Of a DNA stretch of 28,742 nt, positions 15,164-23,202 are shown one piece after another. The stretch is from positions 1-28,742 of the forward strand of contig JASBZK010000027.1 of NCBI GenBank assembly GCA_029983505.1, written 5' to 3'. Under the pieces are notes generated by a model. It saw only the letters and a list, made by a program, of their open reading frames with translations, searched no databases and had not been told where the DNA came from. Origin of the DNA: Porphyromonas sp. (GTDB lineage Bacteria; Bacteroidota; Bacteroidia; Bacteroidales; Porphyromonadaceae). Position numbers and translations under genes: made by a program. The stretch's first letter is position 1, and every line of letters starts with the position of its first letter.

Positions 15164-16714
15164 TTAGATCTTTTTGCCCAAAAGGGTACCGAGTGCACCA
15201 CGGATGAGTTTGCGTCCAAGCGAATTAGCCACCGACCTCAGTCCGCTACCCAAAGCCCCTTCCAGTATTTTCCGGGCTTCGCTCTTATTTGCCTTTCTTT
15301 CGCGCTCCAGTCTCCGGGCTTCTTTCTCCTCCTCTCTCAGCCTTTTCTCTTCTTCCTTCCTGAGTCTCTCCGCCTCTTTGGCTTCCTTTTGTGCCGTCTC
15401 CGTGGCGGCTATCCCTGCGTACTTCCTCGTAAGTATCTCAAAAGCGCTCTCCGGGTCGTACTCTTCGGCGTATTTGGAGTGAAGGGGGGACGTGACGATG
15501 GTTTGGTTGCGGACGGCTTTGTCTATGGCTCCGATTTGGCTTATCGGAGGAAGTATGGCGACTTTCCGGGCGACACCGGGCGCTCCTTTGGGGTCGAGGA
15601 AACTGACGATCGCTTCCCCTGTTCCGAGAGAGAGGAGGGTTTCTTCCATATCAAAAGCCGGGTTGGGACGCAATCCGTCAGCCGCTGCCTTTATCGCTTT
15701 TTGATCCTTCGGCGTGTAGGCTCTCAGCGCGTGGAGGATGCGATTGCCGAGCTGCCCGAGGATGTCCTCCGGGATGTCCGACGGGGTCTGGGTGACAAAG
15801 TAGATACCCACGCCTTTGGAGCGTATGAGCCGGACGATTTGCTCGACTTTGTCCTGCAAGGCTTTGCTCATATCATTGAAGAGCAGATGGGCTTCATCAA
15901 AGAAGAACACCAGCTTCGGGCGGTCAAGGTCGCCGACTTCGGGAAGATTCTCGAAAAGGTCGCTCAGGAGCCAAAGTAGGAACGTGGTGTAGATCCTCGG
16001 AGAGCGGCTTAATTGGTCCGCCGCTATGATATTTACGACGCCTTTGCCTCCCACAGTCCGGAATAAATCTTCCCTATCCAGCTCAGGCATCCCAAAGAAC
16101 CGATCTCCGCCTTCGCTTTTGAGGCGCAAGAGTGCGCGCTGAATCGCGCCTACCGAGGCGGCGGACACGTTTCCGTACTTGGTGCTGATCTCTTTGGCAT
16201 TATCTGCCAAAAAGCGAAGGGTCATCTGCAGGTCATTGAGGTCGATGAGTAAAAGACCGTTGTCATCCGCCACATGAAAAGCGATATTGAGGATGCCCCC
16301 CTGTGTCTCATTCAGATTCAGGATGCGTTCCAAAAGGAGCGGTCCCATACTCGAGACGGATACTTTCAGAGGGTGACCTTCGGATCCAAAGGGGGCCCAA
16401 AATTCCACCGGGCAACTTTGATACTTAAAACCCTCTTCCGAAAGACGGTATTCGGTCACTCTTTTTTCCACACTCGAAGAAGAGCCTCCGATGCCCGAGA
16501 TGCCGGATAAGTCGCCTTTCATATCCGCGGCGAAGACCGGCACGCCCATGTGCGAGAAAGTTTCCGCCAGAGACTGCAACGTCACCGTCTTACCTGTCCC
16601 TGTGGCACCGGAGATCAGACCGTGCCTATTCATCATCTTGGGGACAAAACCCACAAATCCGCCCTGTGTCGCAAGGTCAAAGCCTGCGATCGGCTGTCCT
16701 TCTTTGTTCAGCAT
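15164..16714 (-). CDS. HerA-like ATPase, DUF853 (YjgR) family
   Basis: 516 aa. A FtsK/HerA-type hexameric P-loop ATPase; the exact role of this family is not established. Walker A GATGTGKT (36-43) near the N-terminus; ADMKGDLSG (63-71); Walker B LVFFFDEAHLLF (268-279); the sensor-like IYFVTQTPSDIPEDILGQLGNR region (304 on). The C-terminal 85 residues switch to a strongly charged Glu/Arg/Lys helix (about 435-480), probably coiled coil, then a basic Gly-rich tail ending LGKKI. It starts at the ATG 16714 and is first in a likely operon with the methyltransferase, ispD and recG. No nuclease NurA or other HerA partner lies beside it. Confidence 0.92.
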   Translation of the reverse strand: MLNKEGQPIAGFDLATQGGFVGFVPKMMNRHGLISGATGTGKTVTLQSLAETFSHMGVPVFAADMKGDLSGISGIGGSSSSVEKRVTEYRLSEEGFKYQSCPVEFWAPFGSEGHPLKVSVSSMGPLLLERILNLNETQGGILNIAFHVADDNGLLLIDLNDLQMTLRFLADNAKEISTKYGNVSAASVGAIQRALLRLKSEGGDRFFGMPELDREDLFRTVGGKGVVNIIAADQLSRSPRIYTTFLLWLLSDLFENLPEVGDLDRPKLVFFFDEAHLLFNDMSKALQDKVEQIVRLIRSKGVGIYFVTQTPSDIPEDILGQLGNRILHALRAYTPKDQKAIKAAADGLRPNPAFDMEETLLSLGTGEAIVSFLDPKGAPGVARKVAILPPISQIGAIDKAVRNQTIVTSPLHSKYAEEYDPESAFEILTRKYAGIAATETAQKEAKEAERLRKEEEKRLREEEKEARRLERERKANKSEARKILEGALGSGLRSVANSLGRKLIRGALGTLLGKKI

Positions 16715-16864
16715 ATCTTAACCCGTTTGATTCAACTTTTCTTCTTAATAAAATTGGGGTAGGGACAAGTCCTCACTCCAAAGATACCAAAACTCGAGGT
16801 GGAGCAAGCCCCCACCGTCCTTCCGTTTCTTTTTCTCTGAACCTGTCTGAAAGAGCAAAAACGA

Positions 16865-16956
16865 GGTACAGACCGAACAACTTGCGAGACACAGGTCGAA
16901 CAACTTGCGAGACACAGGTCGGAAAAAGGAAAAGGTACGGACCAAGATTGAGACCG
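16865..16956. repeat. 23-bp-period intergenic array, four units
   Basis: Units start at 16865 (GGTACAGACCGAACAACTTG), 16888, 16911 and 16934 (GGTACGGACCAAG). Units 1 and 2 share their entire 3' half, and units 2 and 3 share GACACAGGTCG. The period is exactly 23 bp throughout. It occupies the 320-base gap between the frdB terminator and the HerA-like gene start. The rest of that gap, roughly 16715-16864, shows no gene and no clear promoter box. Confidence 0.85.
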
Positions 16957-16962
16957 GAAACA

Positions 16963-17007
16963 AAAGCTGTGCTTCAGCCCCGTAGATGAGAGCCAAAGCA
17001 CAGCTTT
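16963..17007 (-). terminator. Terminator of the frdCAB operon
   Basis: On the minus strand, AAAGCTGTGCTT (17007-16996) pairs perfectly over 12 bp with AAGCACAGCTTT (16974-16963), followed by TGTTT. It begins 27 bases beyond the frdB stop codon. The stem is well formed; the U-tract is short and interrupted by G. Confidence 0.75.
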
Positions 17008-17034
17008 GATAAAATTAGAGGACTTCTCCCCGGG

Positions 17035-17790
17035 TCAGTCGGAGAGTTTTGCGACGATAAATTCCCTATTCAAGCGGGCAATGTTGGAGATGGAGACGTT
17101 CTTCGGGCATTCGAGTTCGCACGCACGGGTATTGGTGCAGTTACCGAATCCGAGCTCGTCCATCTTTGAGAGCATCGCTTTTGCGCGTTTCTTGGCTTCC
17201 GGACGACCTTGGGGAAGGAGCGCAAACTGGCTCACTTTGGCACTCACGAAGAGCATAGCCGAGCCGTTTTTGCAGGCTGCCACACACGCACCGCACCCGA
17301 TGCAGGCGGCTGCATCCATAGCGAGGTCGGCGTTCACTTTGGAGATCAGAATCGCGTTGCCGTCAGGAGTGCCGCCCGTGTTTACGGATACAAAGCCTCC
17401 GGCCTGTTGGATCTTGTCAAAAGCAGTACGGTCGACCATCAAGTCGCGGATCACGGGGAAGCCCGCAGAGCGCCAAGGCTCTACCGTAATGGTGTCTCCG
17501 TCATTGAAGTGACGCATGTGGAGCTGGCAGGTCGTGATACCGGTGTCGGGACCGTGAGGGTGGCCGTCGATGTACAGGGAGCACATACCGCAAATCCCCT
17601 CGCGGCAGTCGTGATCGAATACGACCGGCTCTTTGCCCTGATGAATGAGGGTGTTATTCAGGATGTCCATCATCTCAAGGAAAGATGCACCCTGAGAGAT
17701 GTTCTGGAGCTCATACGTTTCGAAGTGACCCTTTTCTTTGGCACTGTGCTGTCTCCAGACCTTTACTTTGATATTGATATTCTTATCCAT
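17035..17790 (-). CDS. frdB: Fumarate reductase/succinate dehydrogenase iron-sulfur subunit
   Basis: 251 aa. Carries electrons between the membrane cytochrome and the flavoprotein in the quinol:fumarate reductase/succinate dehydrogenase complex. The [2Fe-2S] ligands are Cys62, Cys67, Cys70 (DCREGICGMC) and Cys88. The ferredoxin-like CIGCGACVAAC gives Cys163, Cys166 and Cys169 for the [4Fe-4S] cluster with Cys228. Cys173, Cys218 and Cys224 fit the [3Fe-4S] cluster. The subunit lies 31 bases after frdA on the same strand and ends the operon. In Bacteroidota this complex works mainly as a fumarate reductase during anaerobic growth, so the frd name is used; sdhB is the alternative. Confidence 0.95.
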   Translation of the reverse strand: MDKNINIKVKVWRQHSAKEKGHFETYELQNISQGASFLEMMDILNNTLIHQGKEPVVFDHDCREGICGMCSLYIDGHPHGPDTGITTCQLHMRHFNDGDTITVEPWRSAGFPVIRDLMVDRTAFDKIQQAGGFVSVNTGGTPDGNAILISKVNADLAMDAAACIGCGACVAACKNGSAMLFVSAKVSQFALLPQGRPEAKKRAKAMLSKMDELGFGNCTNTRACELECPKNVSISNIARLNREFIVAKLSD

Positions 17791-17821
17791 TGTTTCTGAA
17801 ATCTTTGGGCGTGGAGAAGTC

Positions 17822-19780
17822 TTACTTCTTATAGTTTCTCGTAGTGGGGACTACAAACTGATAGTTGAGATCTTCCTTGTACATCACCGGTGCCTTATCC
17901 TCACCTTGGTATTCCCAGCAGGACACGTACATAAACTTGTCGTCGTGACGAAGTGCTTCGCCTTCCTCTGTCTGGTGTTCGAGGCGGAAGTGACCGCCGC
18001 AAGACTCTTCGCGGTCGAGGGCATCGTGAGCCATCAGTGTGCCGATCTCGATGAAGTCCGCCAAGCGGAGCGCTTTTTCGAGTTCGACGTTGAGGTCGTC
18101 GGCAGAGCCGGGGACAAAGACATCACTCCAGAATTCTTTCTTGAGCTCTGCGAGTTTCTTAATCGCAAGTTCGAGACCGGCTTTTTCGCGTCCCATACCC
18201 ACGTATTCCCACATAATGTGACCGAGCTCCTTGTGGAGGTCGTCCACAGAGCGCTTGCCCTTCACACCCATAATGTGGGCAATCTTGTCATTGACTGCTT
18301 TTTCTGCTTCGGCAAACTCGGGCAGATCTGTGCTGAAATGAGGTACCTGAATCTGGTCTGCCAAGTAGTTTTGAAGCGTGTAAGGAAGGACGAAATACCC
18401 GTCGGCGAGACCCTGCATAAGCGCTGATGCACCGAGACGGTTCGCACCGTGGTCGGAGAAGTTGGCTTCTCCCGCTGCGAAGAGACCCGGTATCGAGGTC
18501 TGAAGCTCATAGTCTACCCACAGTCCGCCCATCGTGTAGTGGATGGCGGGGTAGATCATCATAGGCGTCTCGTAGGGATTGTCATTCGTGATCTTTTCGT
18601 AGATCTGGAAGAGGTTGCCGTAACGGTCTTCGACTACGTTTTTGCCCAACCGCTCGATTGCTTCGGCGAAGTCGAGGTAAACGGCGAGTCCGGAGCCGAC
18701 ACCATATCCTGCATCGCATCTTTCCTTGGCGGCACGCGATGCCACGTCACGGGGTACGAGGTTCCCGAAAGCCGGGTAACGGCGTTCGAGATAGTAGTCG
18801 CGGTCTTCTTCCGCAATCTGCGTAGGACGGAGTTTGCCTGCGCGGATGGCTTCGGCGTCTTCCTTCTTTTTGGGGACCCAGATACGTCCGTCGTTACGGA
18901 GCGATTCGGACATCAGGGTAAGCTTGGACTGATAGTCGCCATGCTGCGGGATGCAGGTCGGGTGTATCTGAGCCATACAGGGGTTAGCGAAGTAGGCTCC
19001 TTTCTTGTAGCACTGCCAAGCTGCCGAGCCATTGCTCGACATCGCGTTCGTGGAGAGGAAGTAGGTATTTCCGTAACCGCCCGAAGCGATGACCACGGCG
19101 TGGGCTGCGAAGCGTTTCAGCTCGCCTGTGACGAGGTCGCGGGCTATAATGCCGCGGGCGCGTCCGTCGATGAGGACGAGCTCGACCATTTCGTGACGGG
19201 TGTAGAGCTTGACTTTACCCTTGCCCACTTGGCGCATAAGCGCGGAGTAAGCCCCGAGTAGGAGCTGCTGACCGGTTTGTCCGCGGGCATAGAAGGTACG
19301 CGAGACTTGCACCCCGCCAAAAGAGCGGTTAGCGAGCGTACCGCCGTATTCCCGTGCAAAGGGAACGCCTTGGGCGACGCATTGGTCGATGATGTTGCCG
19401 GAGACTTCGGCGAGGCGGTAGACGTTAGCTTCGCGAGCCCTATAGTCCCCGCCTTTGATGGTGTCGTAAAAGAGACGGTAGACCGAGTCACCGTCGTTTT
19501 GGTAGTTCTTAGCGGCATTGATGCCGCCCTGAGCTGCGATGGAGTGCGCACGGCGTGCCGAGTCCTGGATGCAGAAGTTAAGGACGTTGAAACCCTGCTC
19601 TGCCAAGGTCGCGGCTGCGGAAGCACCAGCCAAGCCCGTACCCACGACGATGATGTCAAGGCGGCGTTTGTTCGCGGGGTTGACCAGCTTTTGGTGCGCT
19701 TTATAGTTGGTCCACTTCTCGGCCAACGGGCCTTCGGGGATCTTAGAATCAATCTGTTTCATGATTGTATTTTCTTCCAT
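17822..19780 (-). CDS. frdA: Fumarate reductase/succinate dehydrogenase flavoprotein subunit
   Basis: 652 aa, the usual length for the Bacteroidota type. It interconverts fumarate and succinate on a covalently bound FAD at the cytoplasmic face. The dinucleotide-binding motif VVGTGLAGASAA (45-56) is followed by RRAHSIAAQGGINAAKN, in which His79 is the expected covalent FAD ligand. YTMGGLWVDYELQ and GLFAAGEANFSDHGANRLGA match the substrate and FAD domains. No signal peptide. The ATG at 19780 lies 18 bases after frdC; a second Met at residue 7 is possible but less likely. Confidence 0.96.
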   Translation of the reverse strand: MEENTIMKQIDSKIPEGPLAEKWTNYKAHQKLVNPANKRRLDIIVVGTGLAGASAAATLAEQGFNVLNFCIQDSARRAHSIAAQGGINAAKNYQNDGDSVYRLFYDTIKGGDYRAREANVYRLAEVSGNIIDQCVAQGVPFAREYGGTLANRSFGGVQVSRTFYARGQTGQQLLLGAYSALMRQVGKGKVKLYTRHEMVELVLIDGRARGIIARDLVTGELKRFAAHAVVIASGGYGNTYFLSTNAMSSNGSAAWQCYKKGAYFANPCMAQIHPTCIPQHGDYQSKLTLMSESLRNDGRIWVPKKKEDAEAIRAGKLRPTQIAEEDRDYYLERRYPAFGNLVPRDVASRAAKERCDAGYGVGSGLAVYLDFAEAIERLGKNVVEDRYGNLFQIYEKITNDNPYETPMMIYPAIHYTMGGLWVDYELQTSIPGLFAAGEANFSDHGANRLGASALMQGLADGYFVLPYTLQNYLADQIQVPHFSTDLPEFAEAEKAVNDKIAHIMGVKGKRSVDDLHKELGHIMWEYVGMGREKAGLELAIKKLAELKKEFWSDVFVPGSADDLNVELEKALRLADFIEIGTLMAHDALDREESCGGHFRLEHQTEEGEALRHDDKFMYVSCWEYQGEDKAPVMYKEDLNYQFVVPTTRNYKK

Positions 19781-19798
19781 ATCAAAATAGGGGGTGCT

Positions 19799-20494
19799 TT
19801 AGTGTTGGCCGAGTGTCCAGATATGACCTACGCTGTCCCACATGCCTACGCTGTGCAGGTAAAAAGCGACGGCTACGAACGCGAAAATAAGAACGACGAT
19901 GGTCGCAACGATGTTGCCGATCACGTGCCAACGGTGGAACCAGATTTTATTATTCCATCCAAGCGTCTGCATCGCACTCCAGATACCGTGAGTGAGGTGA
20001 AACCAAATGCCTCCGAACCAGATCAGGTAGATAACCACATAGAGCGGCTGGGCAAAGAGTTCCTTGATGAGCATAAATCCTGCATCGGGTTCGTTACCCA
20101 TCCACTCTTGGAGCTGCATCTTTGTCCAAAAGTTGATGAGGTGGAGCGCCAATCCGAGGATGACGATGAGCCCGAGGACAAACATATTCTTTGCCTGCCA
20201 TTCGACGGGGCTTTTGCCCACCACTGCATAACGGTCCGTCCCACGAGCCCTCTTATTTTGAAGGGTCAGGATCGCCGCATAAATGAAGTGGATGACGATA
20301 AGGAGCGCAAGAATGGGCACCATAAATTGGACCACCGCGTTCGTGCCGAGGAATGATGCAATAGCATTGAAGCCTTCCTCAGAGAAGACCGCCACGAGGT
20401 TCATGGTACCATGGAAGAGAAGGAAGAGCACGAGGGCTACCCCCGTGATACTCATTACGACTTTTCTCCCGATGGACGAAGAAGTTAGCCACAT
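19799..20494 (-). CDS. frdC: Fumarate reductase/succinate dehydrogenase cytochrome b subunit
   Basis: 231 aa with five hydrophobic segments (about 12-36, 54-78, 101-122, 148-172, 188-213), the fold of the single-anchor, di-heme (type B) cytochrome b558 subunits. Histidines that could bind the two hemes or lie beside them: His28, His69, His118, His166, His169, His187 and His190. It anchors FrdAB and exchanges electrons with menaquinone. It is first in the operon frdC-frdA-frdB, behind the promoter near 20570. Confidence 0.94.
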   Translation of the reverse strand: MWLTSSSIGRKVVMSITGVALVLFLLFHGTMNLVAVFSEEGFNAIASFLGTNAVVQFMVPILALLIVIHFIYAAILTLQNKRARGTDRYAVVGKSPVEWQAKNMFVLGLIVILGLALHLINFWTKMQLQEWMGNEPDAGFMLIKELFAQPLYVVIYLIWFGGIWFHLTHGIWSAMQTLGWNNKIWFHRWHVIGNIVATIVVLIFAFVAVAFYLHSVGMWDSVGHIWTLGQH

Positions 20495-20569
20495 AATGTG
20501 ATTGATGTAGTTTGTTTATTAGTAGTGAATTGAATTTTTGACCTAAGGGCATTTGGTTATTTACTTCTG

Positions 20570-20577
20570 CAAAGGTA
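20570..20577 (-). promoter_or_regulatory. Promoter -7 element of frdCAB
   Basis: On the minus strand TACCTTTG (20577-20570) fits TAnnTTTG. At the -33 position there is TTTT inside a T-rich run rather than TTTG. Transcription from here would give a leader of about 70 nt before the frdC ATG at 20494. Confidence 0.55.
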
Positions 20578-20659
20578 AGTAAAAAAGAGGCGAGAAAAAA
20601 GAATTTTGTCCTTTTCTCCTACTTTTTTCCACAATACCCACCTGTAGTGAGCATAAGCG

Positions 20660-21721
20660 TCATCCAAAGGTCTCACCCAGAAGGCGGAAACGCACCCTCC
20701 AACGTCCGGTTTCGGGGTCGTAGGCGTGTGCGTACAGATCTATGTGACCGCACTGTCCCGTATGCTCCACGTGGCGACCGATGCAGAGACAGGCGTCGTA
20801 GTCTCCTACGCGGACGATGCGTACCATTTCGGAGGCATCGTCCGGGATTCGGTTTAAGTCGACGCCGATTTGTCGGGCTTCTTCTTTTGTCACGACCGAG
20901 TAGGATACCTGCAAGTCTTCGTCAAGGACGCGGTTAATCTCCGACTCCAATTTGCGCAAATCCTCATCGGTGGGTACGAAGTCGACCACGAAATCCATCC
21001 GCGATTTCTTCTGCTCTACGTGTGCGGAGACGCTTCGCCCGGTGCCGAAAAGTCGGACCATGGCCCCACTGAGGACGTGTTCGACGGTGTGCATCGGCGG
21101 GTACTCCTCTTTGTGGTGTGCGTTAAAGACGGGCTCTGTCGGCACATCCCGGTTGTGAATAAAAAGTCGGAGGTGGTGCATGGCGTGACCCAAAAAATCC
21201 TTTTCGCCTTGGCACGAGAAGCCTTGGGATAGGTAGAGTTTTTCGGCTTTGGGGTTGTCGAAGTCGACGAGGAGCCCGACGGCGGACAGACCCATAACCC
21301 GGGCTTTTTCCGCCACTGCTTCAAGTAGCTTTTTCCCTATACCTTTTCCTCTATGCTCCGGGAGGACATAGAGTGAGTCCAGGTACCATTCCCCCGCTTC
21401 GGTTTCGTCCGGAATCTCGTGCATTTTCCCCGTCATTTCGGAGATGAGGCTTAGGGTGGGGGGCTTGAGTTCCTTCAGCTTCTCTCCGTCATACGAGACG
21501 GCTACGCCGACGGGGACGGAGTCTATTTCTGCAATGAGGGCGTTTGCGTAGCTGTACTGGGTGTGCGGCATCCGGGCTGCTTGCCGGAATACGCCCAAGA
21601 AGTCGTTGCCGCAGTAGTACGCCGAGCTCTCATCCCCGAGAGCGCCTGCCACTGCTTTTGAGATGATTTCGGCATCCGCCGGGGTTGCCTTGCGTATGGA
21701 TATTGTAGGTGTCGTTTCCAT
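20660..21721 (-). CDS. GNAT acetyltransferase fused to an AlaX-type tRNA-editing domain
   Basis: 353 aa with two domains. The N-terminal half (about 5-190) is a GNAT N-acetyltransferase: IRKATPADAE (9-18), SLYVLPEHRGKGIGKKLLE (116-134) with the acetyl-CoA loop, and NPKAEKLYLSQGF (156-168). The C-terminal half (about 205-350) resembles the second additional domain of alanyl/threonyl-tRNA synthetases found in free AlaX proteins: HTVEH (His211, His215) and CIGRH (Cys313, His317) form the zinc and substrate site. AlaX proteins hydrolyse mischarged Ser- or Gly-tRNA(Ala). The acetyltransferase substrate is unknown. The reading frame is continuous with no sign of a frameshift, so this is a true fusion as given. 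Confidence 0.88.
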   Translation of the reverse strand: METTPTISIRKATPADAEIISKAVAGALGDESSAYYCGNDFLGVFRQAARMPHTQYSYANALIAEIDSVPVGVAVSYDGEKLKELKPPTLSLISEMTGKMHEIPDETEAGEWYLDSLYVLPEHRGKGIGKKLLEAVAEKARVMGLSAVGLLVDFDNPKAEKLYLSQGFSCQGEKDFLGHAMHHLRLFIHNRDVPTEPVFNAHHKEEYPPMHTVEHVLSGAMVRLFGTGRSVSAHVEQKKSRMDFVVDFVPTDEDLRKLESEINRVLDEDLQVSYSVVTKEEARQIGVDLNRIPDDASEMVRIVRVGDYDACLCIGRHVEHTGQCGHIDLYAHAYDPETGRWRVRFRLLGETFG

Positions 21722-21808
21722 TGAGTTGAAGTCTTCTTGGGCAAAGTTCTCAAATTATCCCGACATTTTGCCTATCCTAAGAGTTCCCGGTGCTGGGCAT
21801 CGAAGTGG

Positions 21809-21854
21809 AAAAATGGTACAGACCGAGAGACAAAATTCGGTCTGTACCATTTTT
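21809..21854. terminator. Perfect 18-bp hairpin with A/T flanks
   Basis: AAAAATGGTACAGACCGA (21809-21826) pairs without mismatch with 21837-21854 around a 10-base loop, ending in a T run on either strand. It is built from two inverted copies of the 23-bp repeat core. It looks like a bidirectional terminator but sits between divergent genes, so insulation, attenuation or an RNA or replication role is also possible. Confidence 0.6.
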
Positions 21855-21905
21855 CGACCTCGGTCTGTACCGGACGAACGCCCCGGTACGTACCGGATAA
21901 TGAGT
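21814..21905. repeat. 23-bp-period intergenic array in inverted orientation
   Basis: A forward core GGTACAGACCGA lies in 21815-21826. Inverted cores follow at exact 23-bp steps: TCGGTCTGTACC at 21837 and at 21860, then CCGGTACGTACC at 21883. The last is the same self-complementary variant (GGTACGTACC) seen at 11628. The gap 21722-22092 holds this array, the hairpin it forms, and the ltaE promoter; no gene is seen. Confidence 0.8.
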
Positions 21906-21951
21906 AGTGAGTAGTCAGTCGGACATAGTCGGACGACACTGCTGACTGCTA

Positions 21952-21982
21952 TTTGGCGGTATCGGCGAAATAAGTACATTTG
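21952..21982 (+). promoter_or_regulatory. Bacteroidota promoter of the threonine aldolase gene
   Basis: TTTG at 21952-21955, a 19-base spacer and TACATTTG at 21975-21982 match the consensus exactly. The leader would be about 105 nt. The -33 context TTTGGCGGTATC resembles that of the tRNA-Gly promoter at 2542. Confidence 0.8.
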
Positions 21983-22092
21983 CGGTGTACTGTATTCTAT
22001 GCAGCATCACGGGACTCTGTCTCCCTATTAGGTCGCCTTTTACAGAACCACCCATACTTTCTCTAAAAAGATAATTTTATAGCAATATCATT

Positions 22093-23112
22093 ATGGTCAG
22101 TTTCGCGTCAGACAATAACAGCAGCGTCCACCCTGAAGTCATCGACGCGCTTATCTCCTGCAATACGGGACACGCGTTCGGTTACGGTGAGGATCCTTGG
22201 ACCGAGGAAGCCACCCAAGTGATGCTTTCGACTTTCCCCGGAGCCAAAGATGCCTTTCCGGTCTATAACGGAACCGGGAGCAACACGATGGCGCTCTCGA
22301 TGATGACGCGACCGTATCAAATCGTCTTCTGTGCCTCCACCGCGCACATCGCAGTGGACGAATGCGGTGCGCCGACCAAAGCGACCGGCTGCATCACACG
22401 CGAAATCGCCACTCCGGACGGTAAGCTTTCGCCCGAACTCCTTCAGCCGTATATGACCAACTTCGGCATCGAACACCATTCTCAGCCCGGAGCCGTCTAC
22501 ATCTCCCAGTGTACGGAGCTTGGGACGACGTATACTCCGGACGAAGTCAGAGCCCTGACGGACTTTGCCCATAAGTATGGGATGAAAGTGCACATGGATG
22601 GCGCACGGCTCAGTAACGCAGCCGTGTACTTGGGGCTCTCGCTCAATGACCTCTCCGGCGCTTGCGGAGTGGATACGCTGACCCTCGGCGGAACTAAGAA
22701 CGGACTGATGGGTGCCGAAGCCGTGGTTATTTTTGATGAAAGTCTGGTCTCCGAGGCGCGCTATTACCGCAAACAGTCCTGCCAATTGGCGAGCAAGATG
22801 AGATACGTCGCGGTGCAGCTGACAGCCTTGCTCTCAAATGACCTCTGGAGGAGGAACGCAGCGCACGCCAATGCTATGGCACAAAGACTCTACGACGGAC
22901 TTAAGGAGCTGCCGGAAGTCACTTTTGCCCAAAAACTTGAGGGTAATCAGCTCTTTTTCTCGATGCCGAGACGCTGGGAAAAAGCCCTTGAGGAGCAGTA
23001 CCACTTCTATTACTGGGACGAACCGTCCGGTCTGATGCGTCTCGTGACGAGCTGGGACACGGATGAGGCGGACGTGGAGCGTTTGCTCCAAGTCGTGCGT
23101 AATGCGGAATAG
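22093..23112 (+). CDS. ltaE: Low-specificity L-threonine aldolase
   Basis: 339 aa, cytoplasmic PLP enzyme (fold type I) that cleaves L-threonine or allo-threonine to glycine and acetaldehyde. Landmarks: FASDNNSSVHPEV (4-16), the glycine loop NGTGSNTMAL (59-68), His85 that should stack on PLP, HMDGARLSNAAV (167-178) with the pyridine-binding Asp169, and TLGGTKNGLMGAEA (197-210) with Lys202 as the Schiff-base lysine. It has a clear promoter at 21952-21982. The next gene starts 90 bases later and need not be functionally linked. Confidence 0.94.
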   Translation: MVSFASDNNSSVHPEVIDALISCNTGHAFGYGEDPWTEEATQVMLSTFPGAKDAFPVYNGTGSNTMALSMMTRPYQIVFCASTAHIAVDECGAPTKATGCITREIATPDGKLSPELLQPYMTNFGIEHHSQPGAVYISQCTELGTTYTPDEVRALTDFAHKYGMKVHMDGARLSNAAVYLGLSLNDLSGACGVDTLTLGGTKNGLMGAEAVVIFDESLVSEARYYRKQSCQLASKMRYVAVQLTALLSNDLWRRNAAHANAMAQRLYDGLKELPEVTFAQKLEGNQLFFSMPRRWEKALEEQYHFYYWDEPSGLMRLVTSWDTDEADVERLLQVVRNAE

Positions 23113-23202
23113 ATTTTTATGGGTATATTTATTCCGCAGATAAGTGGAAATGATTGCGAATAATTTTAATTTCGCCAACCACAGACGCCACTTTTAGAGA
23201 GA

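Noticed and set aside
2757..21905. Short regularly spaced repeats as CRISPR arrays
   Set aside because: Units are contiguous at a 23-bp period and degenerate, there are no unique spacers of 26-40 bp between identical repeats, and no cas genes are present.
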